Counted from the stretch's first letter, positions 22,772-35,539 are shown. The stretch: 64,000 nt of DNA from Periplaneta americana (GCF_040183065.1 NC_091123.1:10534001-10598000), one strand, 5' to 3'. Program-made: numbers and translations. Notes: generated by a model not told the origin, from the sequence alone.

Positions 22772-23545
22772 CATCGTCACTGATTAACTTTACAACTTCT
22801 TTACTGTGTTAACTGTTCAGGAAATTACCTGGCTGACTAGTTTCGAAGTGGTATAGTTCATTGTCACAAAGCCTAGTGAAGGTTCCTCGTTATCTTCTGG
22901 TTTCCTGTTGTGGTCGGGTGTGTTCATGATTGTGTCGAAAAGGGTGTGTGTTTTGAAGTTGAGTTGATACAAGATTGCATCATCTTTCAAGAAACTAAAA
23001 TACAACATTGCGTACAGGACATAGAACACATTACAAAAACATCTTAACACACAGACAAGACACACAAAACAAATGGAACTTAATAACAGTAAACAAACTA
23101 TCATGCAAAAGTTGAAACGACTTCTACATTGGACAGACTGGAAGACCATTTCAAACACGTTACAAGGAACATATCACAGCCATAACGTACTACAGAACAA
23201 TTCAACTTACGCAAACTCCAATCACAACTATAGCAACATAGACACCGACATGAAAAATACTACATATCTAGCCAAAAAACCAGAAACTTGACACTCTAGA
23301 ACAATATGAAATGTACAAACATACAAAAACACACCCACACCACATCCTGAACACTCAGCTGAATTTGAAAGCACATACCCTTTTCGACACAATCATGAAT
23401 ACACCCCACCACAACAGGAAACCAGAAGATAACGTAGGATATTCACTAGGCTTTGGACAATGAAGGATAACACTTCGAAACTAGTCAGCCATATAATTTC
23501 CTAAAAAGTTAACAGAGTAAAGAAGTTGTAAAGTTAATCCATGAT
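22772..23545 (+). mobile_element. Penelope-like element remnant with GIY-YIG motif and inverted 3' ends
   Basis: The core around 23128-23190 reads YIGQTGRPFQTRYKEHITA, the signature of the GIY-YIG endonuclease of Penelope-like elements. It is followed by degraded matches to the usual H-N-Y and LE-QYE regions and HTLFDTIMNTP. The right arm (23375-23545) is the element's 3' end. The left arm (22772-22965) is an inverted copy of it, with several differences between the arms, so this copy is older than the one at 1200. It is broken and 5'-truncated. A (TAA)n tract follows. Confidence 0.6.
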
Positions 23546-23558
23546 TATAAAAGTGTAA

Positions 23559-23604
<46 letters not shown>

Positions 23605-23608
<4 letters not shown>

Positions 23609-23709
23609 TTGTCCAAAGACAGATCTGAACTTCACAAGTGACACCAATAAGGCATCACTCATGAGGCAACTAAGTTAGCAGATAATAGGGTGGCAGTTCC
23701 AGCATCAAC
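23605..23709 (+). repeat. Dispersed repeat family W, copy 2
   Basis: It contains cagatctgaacttcacaagt and catgaggcaactaagttagc. It starts directly after a (TAA)n tract. Confidence 0.5.
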
Positions 23710-24147
23710 TGCTAGAGGTCTTTTGGATTTCTATACTGTAAACTTTCTGGTTAGAGCGTTTCTATAGCAGGAAATCCCAGAGTAATTTGGTTTCATTTGC
23801 CAATTCCATTCCACAATAAAATTACGACATTGAGAGCTCAGCTGGCAGTGTCTCAGTTGAAGGGCGTTGTCATGTGTCAGAACTGTAGCATCAGCCAGGT
23901 GTGGCAGTCCGCTGATGTTTATTGCCCTGCAGTGCAAGGCGGTCTTCTCCCTTTGTCGGCTTGCCGTTAACCCATAATTGGCCTGAACTAACCTTGGACT
24001 ATTTCTAGATGGTACAAGGTTATGTGACGCAGTATTCATGGCGACGTATACATTACATACTAATTATACGTATGTATTTGTAGCTAAGCGAATCTTAAAT
24101 TTCTGGAAGAGTAGTGTGTCTTTCCCTCCCCACCCTTCTCCCTTATA

Positions 24148-25255
24148 CAGGGACATCATTTTATTTTTACTAACATTTTTAATATTAACCTGGCTATACC
24201 TTTAGAGAACCGGAAACACCGTTCGCTACCCCCTTCCACAACCGGAGTTCAATGATACTGGCGTAAAACACAAACAAATCACTTTACTAGGTATAGGAGG
24301 GAAGAAAAGTACTTCATCCATTTACGTAAACTAGGAAATATCGCGATTTTGAGTTCGATAATTTTCATTAGGTTTTTATTTAATCAAAATGCAGTACTGT
24401 ATTAAGAATAAGTGTTTTTACTCACGAACTGAGTTATCCATGCGAACGTGTTCATTATGCAGTGTATATTATACTGTCTACACCACATTAGCGTACACTA
24501 TAGAGAATGAAGTTCAATTGAAAAATAATCATAATATGGATATTTACACACAATTTTTGAAAACGGTAGCCGTTCATTCCGATAGCCTACAGGTTAAGTT
24601 CTTTTGTGCATATTACCGCACTATAGACTATTGCATCTAATTCCAATTACCAGTTTCGTCCTTCGTACTAGTAACTCATGTTGAAATAATTCTGTACCTA
24701 CTCTACAAAAGAGTACCTTATGTACTGTAAATTCAATCTTCACTTCTGCCCGACCCGCACAGATAAAATTACTCAGACATGCTATCTACTGTCCGTCCAA
24801 GTGGTTATGCCGCAGGATCGTAGAAAGGAGGGAAATCACGTGACAGTTAATTACTTAACGAGGCCCTTTTATTTAAGTTATTTTAAACAGTTGTATAATA
24901 TTACTTAAACGTCCAATTCGTAACAGAAATTAATGTTTTCAGAAAAGAGCTAAGACAGCCCTGCTTTTACATAGAGGCGTGCAGAAGCAGGTGAGGGAAA
25001 TCGAGATGCGACGTAGGCAAACTGACAGTACCTGTGCGAAAATATGATTCAATATTAAAAGTTCTTTCGTCACTGGAAAACGCGAAGATATTTTTGGAAC
25101 GTACTATACTCAGTAACTCAGTGCTGTTTACTATAAGCGGCCTGGATTCTGTCTGGAGAACAGTTGAAACTTCATTAGTAGAAGGGGTGGGAGTGAAGTA
25201 CATTCAAAAACTCAGGTACAATAAAAATTGAAGTAAAAATAAAATGATGTCCCTG
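24148..25255. mobile_element. TIR element, 1.1 kb, TA duplication
   Basis: Ends CAGGGACATCATTTTATTTT and its complement are flanked by TA. Internal frames of 62-83 codons show no recognisable transposase. Non-autonomous, probably Tc1/mariner superfamily. Confidence 0.62.
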
Positions 25256-25402
25256 TATTCCTTACCTCCTCGTTTTTTCTTCTTCTTATCTTTCTTTCTT
25301 TCTTTCCTATGATTCTCCTATCATTTTTCTCTTTCACATCGTCTTTCTACTTATTGTTCATCTAATTCTCTCTTTAATTTTTTTATTCTTTTTTATTTTT
25401 AA

Positions 25403-26105
25403 TAGGAGAGACTCGGCTAATTCCGTAATATTAAGAAGTAAATCTATAATTTTTTATCAAAATGTTGAAAAAGAACAACTCGGGTAATTCCGCAACAGTG
25501 CGGATAAATCCGCAACAGGACTTGGCTAATTCCGCAGTAGTAAATAATTATGAAATACATTATGAAAGTAACATAAAGTCCACACCTGTGGAGTAACGGT
25601 CAGCGCGTCTGGCCGCGAAACAGGTGGCCCGGTTTCGATTCCCGGTCGGGGCAAGTTACCTGGTTGAGGTTTTTTCCGGGGTTTTCCTTCAACCCAATAC
25701 GAGCAAATTCTGGGTAACTTTCGGTGCTGGATCCCGGACTCATTTCACTGGCATTATCACCTTCAATTCATTCAGACGCTAAATAACCTGAGATGTTGAT
25801 ACAGCGTCGTAAACTAACCCAATTAAAAAAAAAGTAACATAAAAGGAACAATTTATATGTAACAATGCTTACTTTCTTCACAGCTGTATAGCAAAACACG
25901 AAAAACAGCCAACTTCCGATGTTTCACTCTATTTCCGACAGAGGTGTCGGTCAATATCCTTGATTTTTTCTATAGCACTACAGAGCACATGCCTCCTGTT
26001 GACAGCCTCTCAAAACTTTCGTTCACGCTATAGTAAAGCCGCAGTAAAACCATATATGCACTACTGCGGAATTATCCGTACTGCGGAATTAGCCGAATTT
26101 CCTCT
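25403..26105. mobile_element. Inverted-repeat element carrying a SINE
   Basis: The ends AGGAGAGACTCGGCTAATTC and AGGAAATTCGGCTAATTCCG (right end, inverted) are partly matching TIRs. The motif taattccgca recurs several times near both ends as subterminal repeats. A SINE at 25578-25831 interrupts the body. Confidence 0.5.
25578..25831 (+). mobile_element. tRNA-derived SINE, family 1, full length
   Basis: It begins GTCCACACCTGTGGAGTAAC with an A-box-like GTGGAGTAACGG and a B box GGTTTCGATTCCC. The body has a GGTTGAGG motif and a tail ending acagcgtcgtaaact plus A-run. Twelve-base target duplications, aagtaacataaa, flank it (25566-25577 and 25832-25843). It lies inside the element at 25403-26105. 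Confidence 0.85.
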
Positions 26106-26469
26106 AAATCCTTTGCCATCACTTTACATTCTTTTCCCATCTTCTTCTTTTTCACAATTTTACTTCCTCCATTTTCCGTCTTTTCCCCTATGTTTCCTTT
26201 TCCTGTTTTTGTTATGTCCTTTTCTTATTTTTCATAATCCATTTTCATCATATATGTCCTCACATTTATTTATTCTTTTCCATTTGCCTTTTTTTGGCCT
26301 TTTCTTTCTGTTTCCTCACTTGCCATCTTTTTACTGTATTTTTCTCATTTTCCTACTCCTTTTTACGCATATTGTTTTCATCACTATCTCCAACTTCTTT
26401 CTCTGCATATCTTTCTTATATTTATTGTTTTCATCATTCTGTTTTTCACATTCATCCTCTTATGATAAT

Positions 26470-26471
26470 GG

Positions 26472-26519
<48 letters not shown>

Positions 26520-26520
26520 T
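26470..26520. repeat. (TTA)n tract in a CT-rich region
   Basis: Pure TTA units between a 370 bp pyrimidine-rich stretch (26100-26460) and a LINE 3' end. Confidence 0.9.
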
Positions 26521-26559
26521 ACTTCATATCTGTCGTCTCGCTTCACTTACCTTTCTCCC

Positions 26560-27083
26560 CATCATAATCTGAGCATACATTCTCGCCATGAAACAACACT
26601 AACAACACCATCCCATCGCACCTCCTCATACTCATCCTCTTTCACTGCCAATAGTCTGGAATTCGCTACCTGCTAGCATCAGGGACTGACGAAATAAAAT
26701 TGAATTCAAACGCAAACTTACTAGGCACTTGGTTAGTAGTTGAATCTCATCTGACATGGCTTCTTGTAAATAGTTCTCCTATTCTAGCATAAAATATTTC
26801 AATCTCCGATAATTTCACCACCGTATAATTATTCTACGTTTAATTTGAACGTCAGTAAAACAAATACATTTCTTTGTTCTTAACTTCTACAATAAATTGT
26901 CTGGTGTTTATTAATCAGGTAATTTTTAGTACTTTGGTTTATATTGTAATTGTAAATTTAATATTTTATTGTAATTACAGTTTTAATTGTATTCTTAATA
27001 TTGTAGTTGTAATCCCCTTGGTAGAGGGGAAGAGAAGGCCTAATGGTCGTATCTCTACCAGGTTAAATAAATAAATAAATAAA
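26560..27083 (+). mobile_element. LINE 3' end (Jockey/CR1-like) with (TAAA)n tail
   Basis: The degraded C-terminus SSSFTANSLEFATC resembles the common AAxLWNSLP ending of such LINEs. It is followed by a 3' UTR with the segment agagaaggcctaatggtcgt (27031-27050), which is close to agagaaggccctatggcctt of the copy at 39750 (40341-40360). The tail ggttaaataaataaataaat (27061-27080) is interrupted by a Helitron at 27084. Confidence 0.6.
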
Positions 27084-28292
27084 TCTATACTAATAATAAA
27101 TCTGTAGCCAAAATTTTTGTGGTAATTTTCGATTTTCTAAAAATAATTGGTCCTAACATATATAACTAACCACCCTGAAACCGAAAATAGCTTTTTTGAA
27201 ATTTTTGTTTGTATGTCTGTCTGTCTGTCTGTCTGTATGTATGTTTGTTAAATTTTCACGCGATAATAGCTGAACGGATTTCGATGAAAATTGGAATATA
27301 AATTAAGTTCATTATAACTTAGATTTTAGGCTATATGGCATTCAAAATATATTATTTAAAAGGAGGGTTATAAGGGGGCCTGAATTAAATAAATCGAAAT
27401 ATCTCGCTTATTATTGATTTTTGTGAAAAATGTTACATAACAAAAGTTTCTTTAAAAATAATTTTCGATAAGTTTTATTCCTTGAAACATTTTGATAGGA
27501 CTGATAGTTAATGAGATAAATGAGTTTTAAAATTAAAATAACTGCCATCTAAGGCCTTGTAATGAATTGAAAAACAAATGACTTCGTCTATAAGGGGCCT
27601 AGAACAGCAACAATCAAAAGCTATGAAAGATAGCCTACAGAGAATGTTTCTGTGTTTGTATGAAGTAATATCGGAAGCTAAATTAACCGATTTGTATAAT
27701 TAATTATTATTTCACAACTGGAAAGTGTAGTTTCTCTAGATGGACATAATGCTATAATGTTATTACAGTAACTTCTGATATAATATAATATAATATAATA
27801 TAATATAGTATAATATAATATAATATAATATAATATAATATAATATAATATAATATAATATAATATAATATAATATAATATAATTTAAATTATTTGAAGG
27901 GTTCAGAACCATAGTGGGCCAAGCGCCATTTACTGAATACGTAGAAAACAAAGGTTAAAATTAAGTTATTACCATAATTAAATGGAAACCTATAACAAGT
28001 AAAATAAAACATACACATTAAATCTAAATGATGTCAATCTTCATTAACCTATGGTTGCATGTAATAAAAATTAAGAAACATGTTAAAGGAATTGTCATTG
28101 CACCAAATGAGGTCTCTGGACCAAAATGATCGCATTTTAATTATTTGGATGCAATTTAAATTAAGTAACATATTAAACGATTTATCCTTCTATCAAACAC
28201 GAATGTTCCCTGGATCAAATGTCCTATTTTAATTATGTAATTACTTTATATTTATTTCTAACGGGTGCAGCGGAGCGCATGGGTACGGCTAG
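27084..28292 (+). mobile_element. Non-autonomous Helitron, 1.2 kb
   Basis: It starts TCTATACTAATAATAAATCT and ends gcggagcgcatgggtacggCTAG, with a host A before and T after. These are classical Helitron termini with a short 3' hairpin-forming region. No RepHel coding is present. The internal segment (gataatagctgaacggattt) is common in insect Helitrons. An internal (TATAA)n tract lies at 27777-27885. It is inserted in the (TAAA)n tail of the LINE ending 27083; the tail resumes at 28293. Confidence 0.8.
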
Positions 28293-28296
28293 TAAG

Positions 28297-28359
<63 letters not shown>

Positions 28360-28362
28360 ATA
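28293..28362. repeat. (AAAT)n, displaced LINE tail
   Basis: Continuation of the LINE tail at 27062-27083 after the Helitron. Confidence 0.8.
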
Positions 28363-28739
28363 CTGAATTAAAAGCTGTAGGGTGTCATTTAAAAATATTC
28401 TCGATTGTATTACAACTCGCACAACAATACTTTGCTTCTATAAAAATATCCATTTATAAATACAAGGTTTGTTATGTCTGCGCTTTCCGTTCAAAATCCT
28501 CTCGTACATTCAAATTTGATTGCAGTTAAGCATTTCTTGAGAAAGATGCTATATGTAAGTAAAACTGGAATGAGCACGTAACAGGAGTGGGCTGATCTAC
28601 AGTCCCTCAGAAAATGTTAAAATAAAAGCCCATAAGAGATCATTGGAAAGACCGAATGAACTGTGGCACGAGACCGTAACGGGCCAATAGGTTCAAAGCC
28701 CGACAGAAAGAAGAAGATGGTTGCTATTATTATTGAAAT

Positions 28740-29035
28740 TAATTATTTAATACCATTATCTCATAGTACGGAAAGGAGAAACGAGAAAGCGTAACGAAAA
28801 GGGAAGAAATAAAATAAAAATAAAGATGAAAAAACAAAATTGATGAAGAAGAAGAAGAAGAAGAAGAAGAAGAAGAAGAGAGAAAGTGAAGCAGGAAGGA
28901 AATGAAAGGGAAATAAGGAAATTAAATAAAAACGTATGGGTGTAAGGAAACTGAAGTTGAAAGGAGAATGGAAAGTGAAAAAGAGGAAATAAAAGGAAAT
29001 ACGAGGAGGAAAAGTAGAGGATAAATAAAGAAATG
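28740..29035. repeat. Purine-rich tract with (GAA)n
   Basis: GA-rich on the plus strand, with pure GAA at 28842-28878. The opposite strand has long but meaningless S/F/L-rich frames. Confidence 0.8.
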
Positions 29036-29449
29036 AATGAAGAGTATGCCTTTTTCTGAAGACTTCTCCTTCCCCTGCCTGTTTGATGTTCGCCCGTCCC
29101 TTCACACGCGCGCCAGCTCTCCTCTACGTGCTGATCCCATTCTACCATGTTAGTATGCATCTCTCATTTTCCTCAGGTATTCGCCACTCCTCTGTCGTGT
29201 CAACGTTTCTCCTTTCTTTCCCTCTCTATTGCTTCGTCGTGGTTTTATTTACTTATGTATGTACTCGTGCTATATTCCATTCAATCCCATACGAGATACA
29301 GCGTTGGTTCTATAGTTGAGAGTTTGCGGTTCGTTCCTCGACTTATTTATTGTTTCATTTCTTCATTTTCTCGAAGAGCCATTAATACTATACTTCCCCT
29401 TCAATCTTTTGTACTACATTAATTTACAGCAATAACACCATATATTACA

Positions 29450-30626
29450 GTACCTAAAACATACATATATACATACATTACATACATACCTACATACATA
29501 CATATATTATATTACATACCATACATATATATATATATATACATACATTATATTACATACATACATTATATATTACATACATTACATTACATACCATACA
29601 TACATACACACATACATACATTACATACATACATTATATATTACATACATTACATTACATACCATACATACATACACACATACATACATTACATACATAC
29701 ATTATATATATTACATACATTACATTACATACCATACATACACATACATACATACACATACATACATAAACACATACATACATACACACATACATACAAC
29801 ATACATACATACATACATACATACATACATACATACATACGTACGTACATACATTCGTACATACACACATACAACATACATTCATACACACATTACTTGC
29901 ATAACATACATACATACATACACACATACATACATACATACATACATACATACATACATACATACATACATACACACATACAACATACATTCATACACAC
30001 ATTACTTGCATAACATACATACAACATACATACATACATACACACATACATACATACATACATACGTACGTACATACATTCGTACATACACACATACAAC
30101 ATACATTCATACACACATTACTTGCATAACATACATACATACATACATACACACATACATACATACATACATACACACATACAACATACATTCATACACA
30201 CATTACTTGCATAACATACATACAACATACATACATACACACATACAACATACATTCATACACACATTACTTGCATAACATACATACAACATACATACAT
30301 ACAACATACATACATACATACATACATACACACATACATACATACATACATACATACACATACAACATACATTCATACACACATTACTTGCATAACATAC
30401 ATACAACATACATACATACATACATACAACATACATACATACATACATTCATACATACATACACACATACATACATACACACATACATACATACACACAT
30501 ACATACATACATACAACAATACATACATACATACACACATACATACATACATACATACATACATACATACATACATACATACATACATACATACATACAT
30601 ACATACATACATACATACATACATTA
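29450..30626. repeat. (CATA)n array with a recurring 35 bp spacer
   Basis: CATA/TACA units are interrupted six times by a conserved segment cacattacttgcataacata (near 29888, 29998, 30114, 30200, 30264, 30379), usually preceded by acaacatacattcatacaca. The final 100 bp are pure. All frames (MYVCMYVC, YIHTYIHT) are repeat artefacts. Confidence 0.92.
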
Positions 30627-30629
30627 TTT

Positions 30630-31344
30630 TCTTCGGCAACGTTTATTTTAAGGAGAAGAAAATTAAATTACAGCTATTCATGGTGCTAGTGAATCAAGAC
30701 AAGTTTTATCCACGAGTGCATGTTTGGTACGCGAGGCGTGTTAATTTTCGCGAATAGATGTAAAAATTTTGATTCATTTGCGTCATACAATATTTTTTCC
30801 ATCAGAAACAAAGAAGCCAAAGAATCTTCCAATTTTTAGTTAAAATAAAAAAGATTGTTACTTTATTCAATAGCGACTAAAGTGAAATTTTACCGATCCT
30901 TATTTTTAAAACTTGCTTTTGTAACAAAATTTCAGTTATTGAATTGTATCTTTGTAGGTAAGTATTGGGAAAAACAATTAAAGCTTTTCTTGCAACGGTT
31001 ATTGCGTTTCATTTGTTTTGAAGTTTGTTTGTAGAAATAATAGTTTCATCTCTGCAGAGAGGCATTAGGAAATTTTTAACGCCGTGATAGGTTATCGAAC
31101 TCTAAATGGTTTCAAGTGGATTCTGTAATAATTTGTCGCTATTCCGGAAGGTACTAATGTTATTGTGTAATATAATGGCCGTCATCTCTGCATTTAAAGA
31201 AGTGGTCTCTTTTATGAAGAAATGCTATTGACTTGTGCATTAAATAGAAGAGTGTGATCTCAAAACACGTTAAGTCCATTTTAATGAAAGGACTGGGCTA
31301 ATATTTTTATCCACTTGTCTACGGACTGAGCGAATTTTCAAGTG
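30630..31344. other. No feature recognised
   Basis: AT-rich DNA between the (CATA)n array and a LINE; only short chance frames. The part next to 31345 may be further decayed LINE. Confidence 0.3.
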
Positions 31345-32450
31345 ACATGCATAATATTTTTAATATATGATAATGACTTATTAAAAATTGACTTACAACA
31401 ATACAGTGGTGTTCATTATTCTTATGCAGATGACAAAGTTTATTTTTTGATAGAAAATCCTGGTATGATACATATAATAATTCAAATAATGGATTTAAAT
31501 TAATAAAAAAATGGTTTGACATAAATTATCTTTCTATCAACGAAAATAAAACCATTATTATTCCATTCTCATTATCTGAAAAATGTAACAAATCTCCTAC
31601 ATCTATATTAAGTATTAAATTACATAACTCTAGCAGTTGCCTTATATAGTGTGAATGTCCGATTATTAAGGTGTCCTCTGAAGTTAAGTATTTAGGCATA
31701 ATTTTCGACAATCATTTAAAATGGAACCAACACATTAATTTCTTTTGTAGTTAATTACGTAAAATAGTATATTATTTTGTTTTATTGAGGAATTACTTGT
31801 CGATAAGTTTATTACACACAATATACTTAACTTTATTTCAATCGGTAATTAAATATGGAATTATAGGATGGGGCAGCTTATTTAAATCCAATTTTAATCC
31901 ACTTTATTTATTACAGAAGAAAATAATTAAAATATGTCTTCATAAATCTATTCATTTTCCATCTCAAAAATTGTTTTTATACTTTAATGTTCTTAAAATA
32001 AGACAAATTTATTATATTGTATTAATAAAATTCACAATTAAATATCGAAATGACTTTGAATTGTATTCTCATAGTCATGAAATAAAAGGAATGATTGTTT
32101 GAACCAAAATGCAACACTGCTACAGTATTTAATCATAGTAGTAATTTAGGCCAAAGAATATATAACAAATTTATATTTAAATATCCTAATCTTGTCAATT
32201 CTAATAGTTCTAGTATTAAATTAAAAAAGTTATGTATGGATTTTATAAATAATGAAAAATTGTAAATTTAAATTTATATATTCTTATTGTGTAGCAGACA
32301 TAAAACAAATTGTATTATATATTTCTAATTTTAAAATCAGGAATGCTCCCCTGAGCACGAATTGTACTCTTTCATGCGTAAGCTAACATTTTATCTATGT
32401 ATATTATATTTGATGTTACAAGTATTAGCAAAATAAGATAAAATAAAAAA
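31345..32450 (+). mobile_element. LINE copy with YADD motif, 5'-truncated
   Basis: Across several frames it reads SYADDKVYFLIENP, then VSSEVKYLGIIFDNHLKWNQ, then a 105-residue open frame (31785-32102) with LTLFQSVIKYGIIGWGSLFK. The 3' UTR ends in an (AATA)-rich tail near 32445. The frame order and the GxxWG region are those of Jockey/CR1-type elements. Several frameshifts and stops make it old. Confidence 0.68.
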
Positions 32451-32526
32451 CAACAAACTTTTGAACGAGAAGTGGCGTTGTTTATTAAGAAAACAAGCTC
32501 AAATTGTAATGATAGAGAGCTGTAAC

Positions 32527-32596
<70 letters not shown>

Positions 32597-32600
32597 GTAT
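32527..32600. repeat. (TA)n then (TATG)n
   Basis: About 28 pure AT dinucleotides followed by four TATG units. Confidence 0.95.
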
Positions 32601-32857
32601 AAATCATAGAAATGATCAAATGGACTGAACGAATTTTGGGATCACACTCTTTAGTTGGGTCTTAATTTTTTGTGTGAATTTTATTTCGAAAGATTTTTTA
32701 GCAGATTCATGAGTATCCTGATCTTTAGTAATCACATATTTTACTGACGGAATATTAAGAAATATTCACTACTTTTAACTTAAACATGATGTGGGGTATT
32801 AAGAGTGCAGATATTACAGCCAAGTGTTTTGAGGTTCGCGGGCCTTCATTTACTCAC

Positions 32858-33030
32858 CATAGTGTCCGTGTGCGGCCTCCGTGGTACCCCGGCGTCGGCA
32901 GGCGACTGACTGACTCCCTGCCTGGCGCAAAGCCCCGCACCGCTCCGCAGACTGCCCTGACCTTGGATCATATCCCACCTGCGCTGCCGTTTTCACCTCG
33001 CCCATTGTCTCGCAGACCTTCGGGTCATCA
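32858..33030 (-). other. GC-rich block ending in a consensus splice donor
   Basis: About 170 bp of GC-rich sequence stands out from AT-rich flanks. On the minus strand it ends CACTATG|GTGAGTAAA, a strong donor. One frame is open for about 60 codons (containing GEVKTAAQVGYDPRSGQSAE) up to the donor, but no matching acceptor is clear. It could be a noncoding first exon, for example of gene 1, whose 5' UTR must lie upstream on this strand. That link is inference. Confidence 0.2.
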
Positions 33031-33567
33031 TCACCATCTTTACAGTGTAATCACAACAACTCAGATGTGCGTCTTTTCTTTTAGAACTTCCCTACAATTG
33101 TATTCGTACGAAACATTACATTTATTTCACATTAACGCACTTGTATTAAATTTCACTTATTTTTTTATATTCACCGCATATTATAAACTGTGGAGGTTGC
33201 GAACAAAACCGATCATTTAGACCGAAAACAAAAAATGAGTTTTTAAAGGTTTCGGTATGTTTAGAGAGGCATCTTTCTGGATATATTACTGTTTTTATTT
33301 TAATTCTGTCATTTCCATGAGAAACATATGGTAAAATCATTGTTTTCAGTCAAAATCACAAAATTCCATATGATTCTATTGCCAATATTCTCTTTTTATT
33401 TCTATACAAACGGATATTTCTAACACTCTATGTTTTGCAATTATCAATCCATTCAAAATCGGCCATTTCCACTTCTATGTGCAAGAGTGATAATATCTTA
33501 TTGCTAATTGAAATTATTGTAAAAGTGTTATAATATACTCATTTTTCCATGATAGGCCTAAAGGATA
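33031..33567. other. No feature recognised
   Basis: AT-rich DNA between the GC-rich block and the LINE A copy. The frames are short and unconvincing. Confidence 0.3.
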
Positions 33568-34615
33568 TCTAGATTTGAAAAAGGCATATGACTTGGTTAA
33601 GAGAGAAGTTTTATATGATATTCTTATTGAATTTGGTATTCCCAAGAAACTAGTTTGATTAATTAAAACGTGTCTCAGTGAAACGTACAGCAGAGTTCGT
33701 ATAGGTCATTTTTTGTCAGATACGTTTCCAATTCACTGTGGGTTAAAGCAAGGAGATGCACTATCACCTTTACATTTTAACTTTGCTCTGGAGTATGCCG
33801 GCTTCTTGTCTATGCGGATGACATGAATATGTTAGGAGAAAATCCGCAAACGATTAGGGAAAATATGGGAATTTTACTTGAAGCAAGTAAAGAGATAGGT
33901 TTGGAAGTAAATTCCGAAAAGACAAAGTATATGATTATGTCTCGTAACCAGAATATTGTACGAAATGGAAATACTATAAAAATTGGAGATTTATCCTTCG
34001 AAGAGGTGGAAAAATTCAAGTATCTTGGAGCAACAGTAACACATATAAATGACATTTGGGAGAAAATTAAACGCAGAATAAATATGGGAAATGCCTATTA
34101 TTATTCGGTTGTGTCATCCAGTCTGCTTTCAAAAAAGCTGAAAGTTAGAATTTATAAAACACTTATATTACCGGTTCTGTATGGTTGTGAAACTTGGACT
34201 CTCACTTTGAGAGAGGAAGAGAGATTAAGGGTGTTTAAGAATAAGGTTCTTAGGAAAATATTTGGGACTAAGAGGGATGAAGTTATAGGAGAATGGAGAA
34301 AGTTACACAACACAGAACTGCAAGCATTGTATTCTTCACCTGACATAATTAGGAACATTAAATCCAGATGTTTGAGATGGGCAGAGCATGTAGCACGTAT
34401 GGGCGAATCAAGAAATGCATATAGAGTGTTAGTTGGGAGACAGGAGGGAAGAAGACCTTTAGGGAAGGTGAGGCGTAGATGGGAGGATAATATTAAAATG
34501 GATTTGAAGGAGGTGGGATATGATGATAGAGAGTGGATTAATCTTGCTCAGGATAGGGACCTATGGCGGGCTTATGTGAAAGCGGCAATTAACCCCCGTG
34601 TTCCTTAAAAGCCAG
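33568..34615 (+). mobile_element. LINE A copy with reverse-transcriptase remnant
   Basis: The copy opens in the RT domain with DLKKAYDLV, then HCGLKQGDALSPLHFNFALEY, then after a short deletion the catalytic LLVYADDMNML. A 261-residue frame (33823-34608) is still open and holds FKYLGATVT, YGCETWTLTL, the GHVARM-like region, and RRRWEDNIKMDLKEVGYDDR. It ends NPRVP before the stop and an AAAAGCCAGTAAG tail. The element is 5'-truncated. Such non-LTR elements are common in insects and are often annotated as endonuclease-reverse transcriptase; I leave the clade open. Confidence 0.8.
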
Positions 34616-35539
34616 TAAGTATATAAGGTATTTGGTAATGTTAGCCAATGTGCTCTGGACCACTATTGCTGGAAGATTGCCTGGCCGATGCTTACTACAT
34701 AATTATCATGTAATGTTATATTCGTTAATCAATGATACAGTTGATTAAGTGACGTGTATGTTTTACTGTTATAAATTTCAAATAGCCTTTTTCGAACGAA
34801 AAGTGAACATTTCCCTCACATTTCCAAACAAAACCGGACATTTCCAAAAAAAAAAAAAAAAAAATTGCCTATAAAACGCACAGAAAATAACTAAAATAAT
34901 AATTATTGACACCATGAGAACAACGGACGTAACATGCACGACGCATAAAATTATCGTTCACTTTGAAATACAGTGAAGGCTCGATACAGTTTTTTCTACT
35001 TCCTGAAAAAAAATGCTAAAATTTTACAAGGATTTCTATTGAACGCTAATGTAGCCTACACATTTTACGGTACCAGCGTCCTTGCCACAAGTCTTTAGCG
35101 TCCAACATTACAGTTATCACTCGAACGACAGGGAAAAGTACACAAATAGTTCATGCACTAATTAACGCAAAGTGACCATTGAAAAGATATCATTTAGTAA
35201 CCGCTAATTTCAAAACACAGTGGAAAGTTAAGTTTAATCTGGGGGGATTATCTACTGGAAGGAAACGTTTCTCATGTCAGCACTCGCTGAAAGGAAAGTG
35301 ATTGCTTCACTCTTGCTGAAAGATATGCTGGACCTGCCAGCTGATAGCACGGATGTAGCACGAGTGTCGGCACGTATGTCCTGCGAAAAAGTGAAAATCG
35401 TGCGGAGCGACGTAGAAAGCCGGGCCAACATGTCCTCAGATTTAGACTGTGAAGTGCAGGAAAATGTCATGGATACAATCATGTGCTGGCAGTGAGGACA
35501 GCCAATATTCATTTACAAGTCTACGACCAGTCCATTCAC
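34616..35539. other. Unassigned, with one odd short frame
   Basis: A 73-codon plus-strand frame (35274-35495) contains RKVIASLLLKDMLDLPADST and DLDCEVQENVMDTIMCWQ. Its codon composition is balanced and hydrophilic, unlike repeat frames, but there is no domain and the complementary frame is equally open. A poly(A) run lies at 34843-34862. Confidence 0.15.

Noticed and set aside
25960-26676. 238-codon plus-strand frame
   Set aside because: It crosses a pyrimidine-rich stretch, a (TTA)n tract and a LINE end. Composition explains its length; only the last part, a LINE remnant, is meaningful.
29655-30651. Multiple frames of MYVCMYVC and YIHTYIHT
   Set aside because: Direct translation of (CATA)n.
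35252-35512. Overlapping open frames on both strands (73 and 86 codons)
   Set aside because: Both strands are open across the same bases, with no splice context or known domain; kept only as unassigned sequence.
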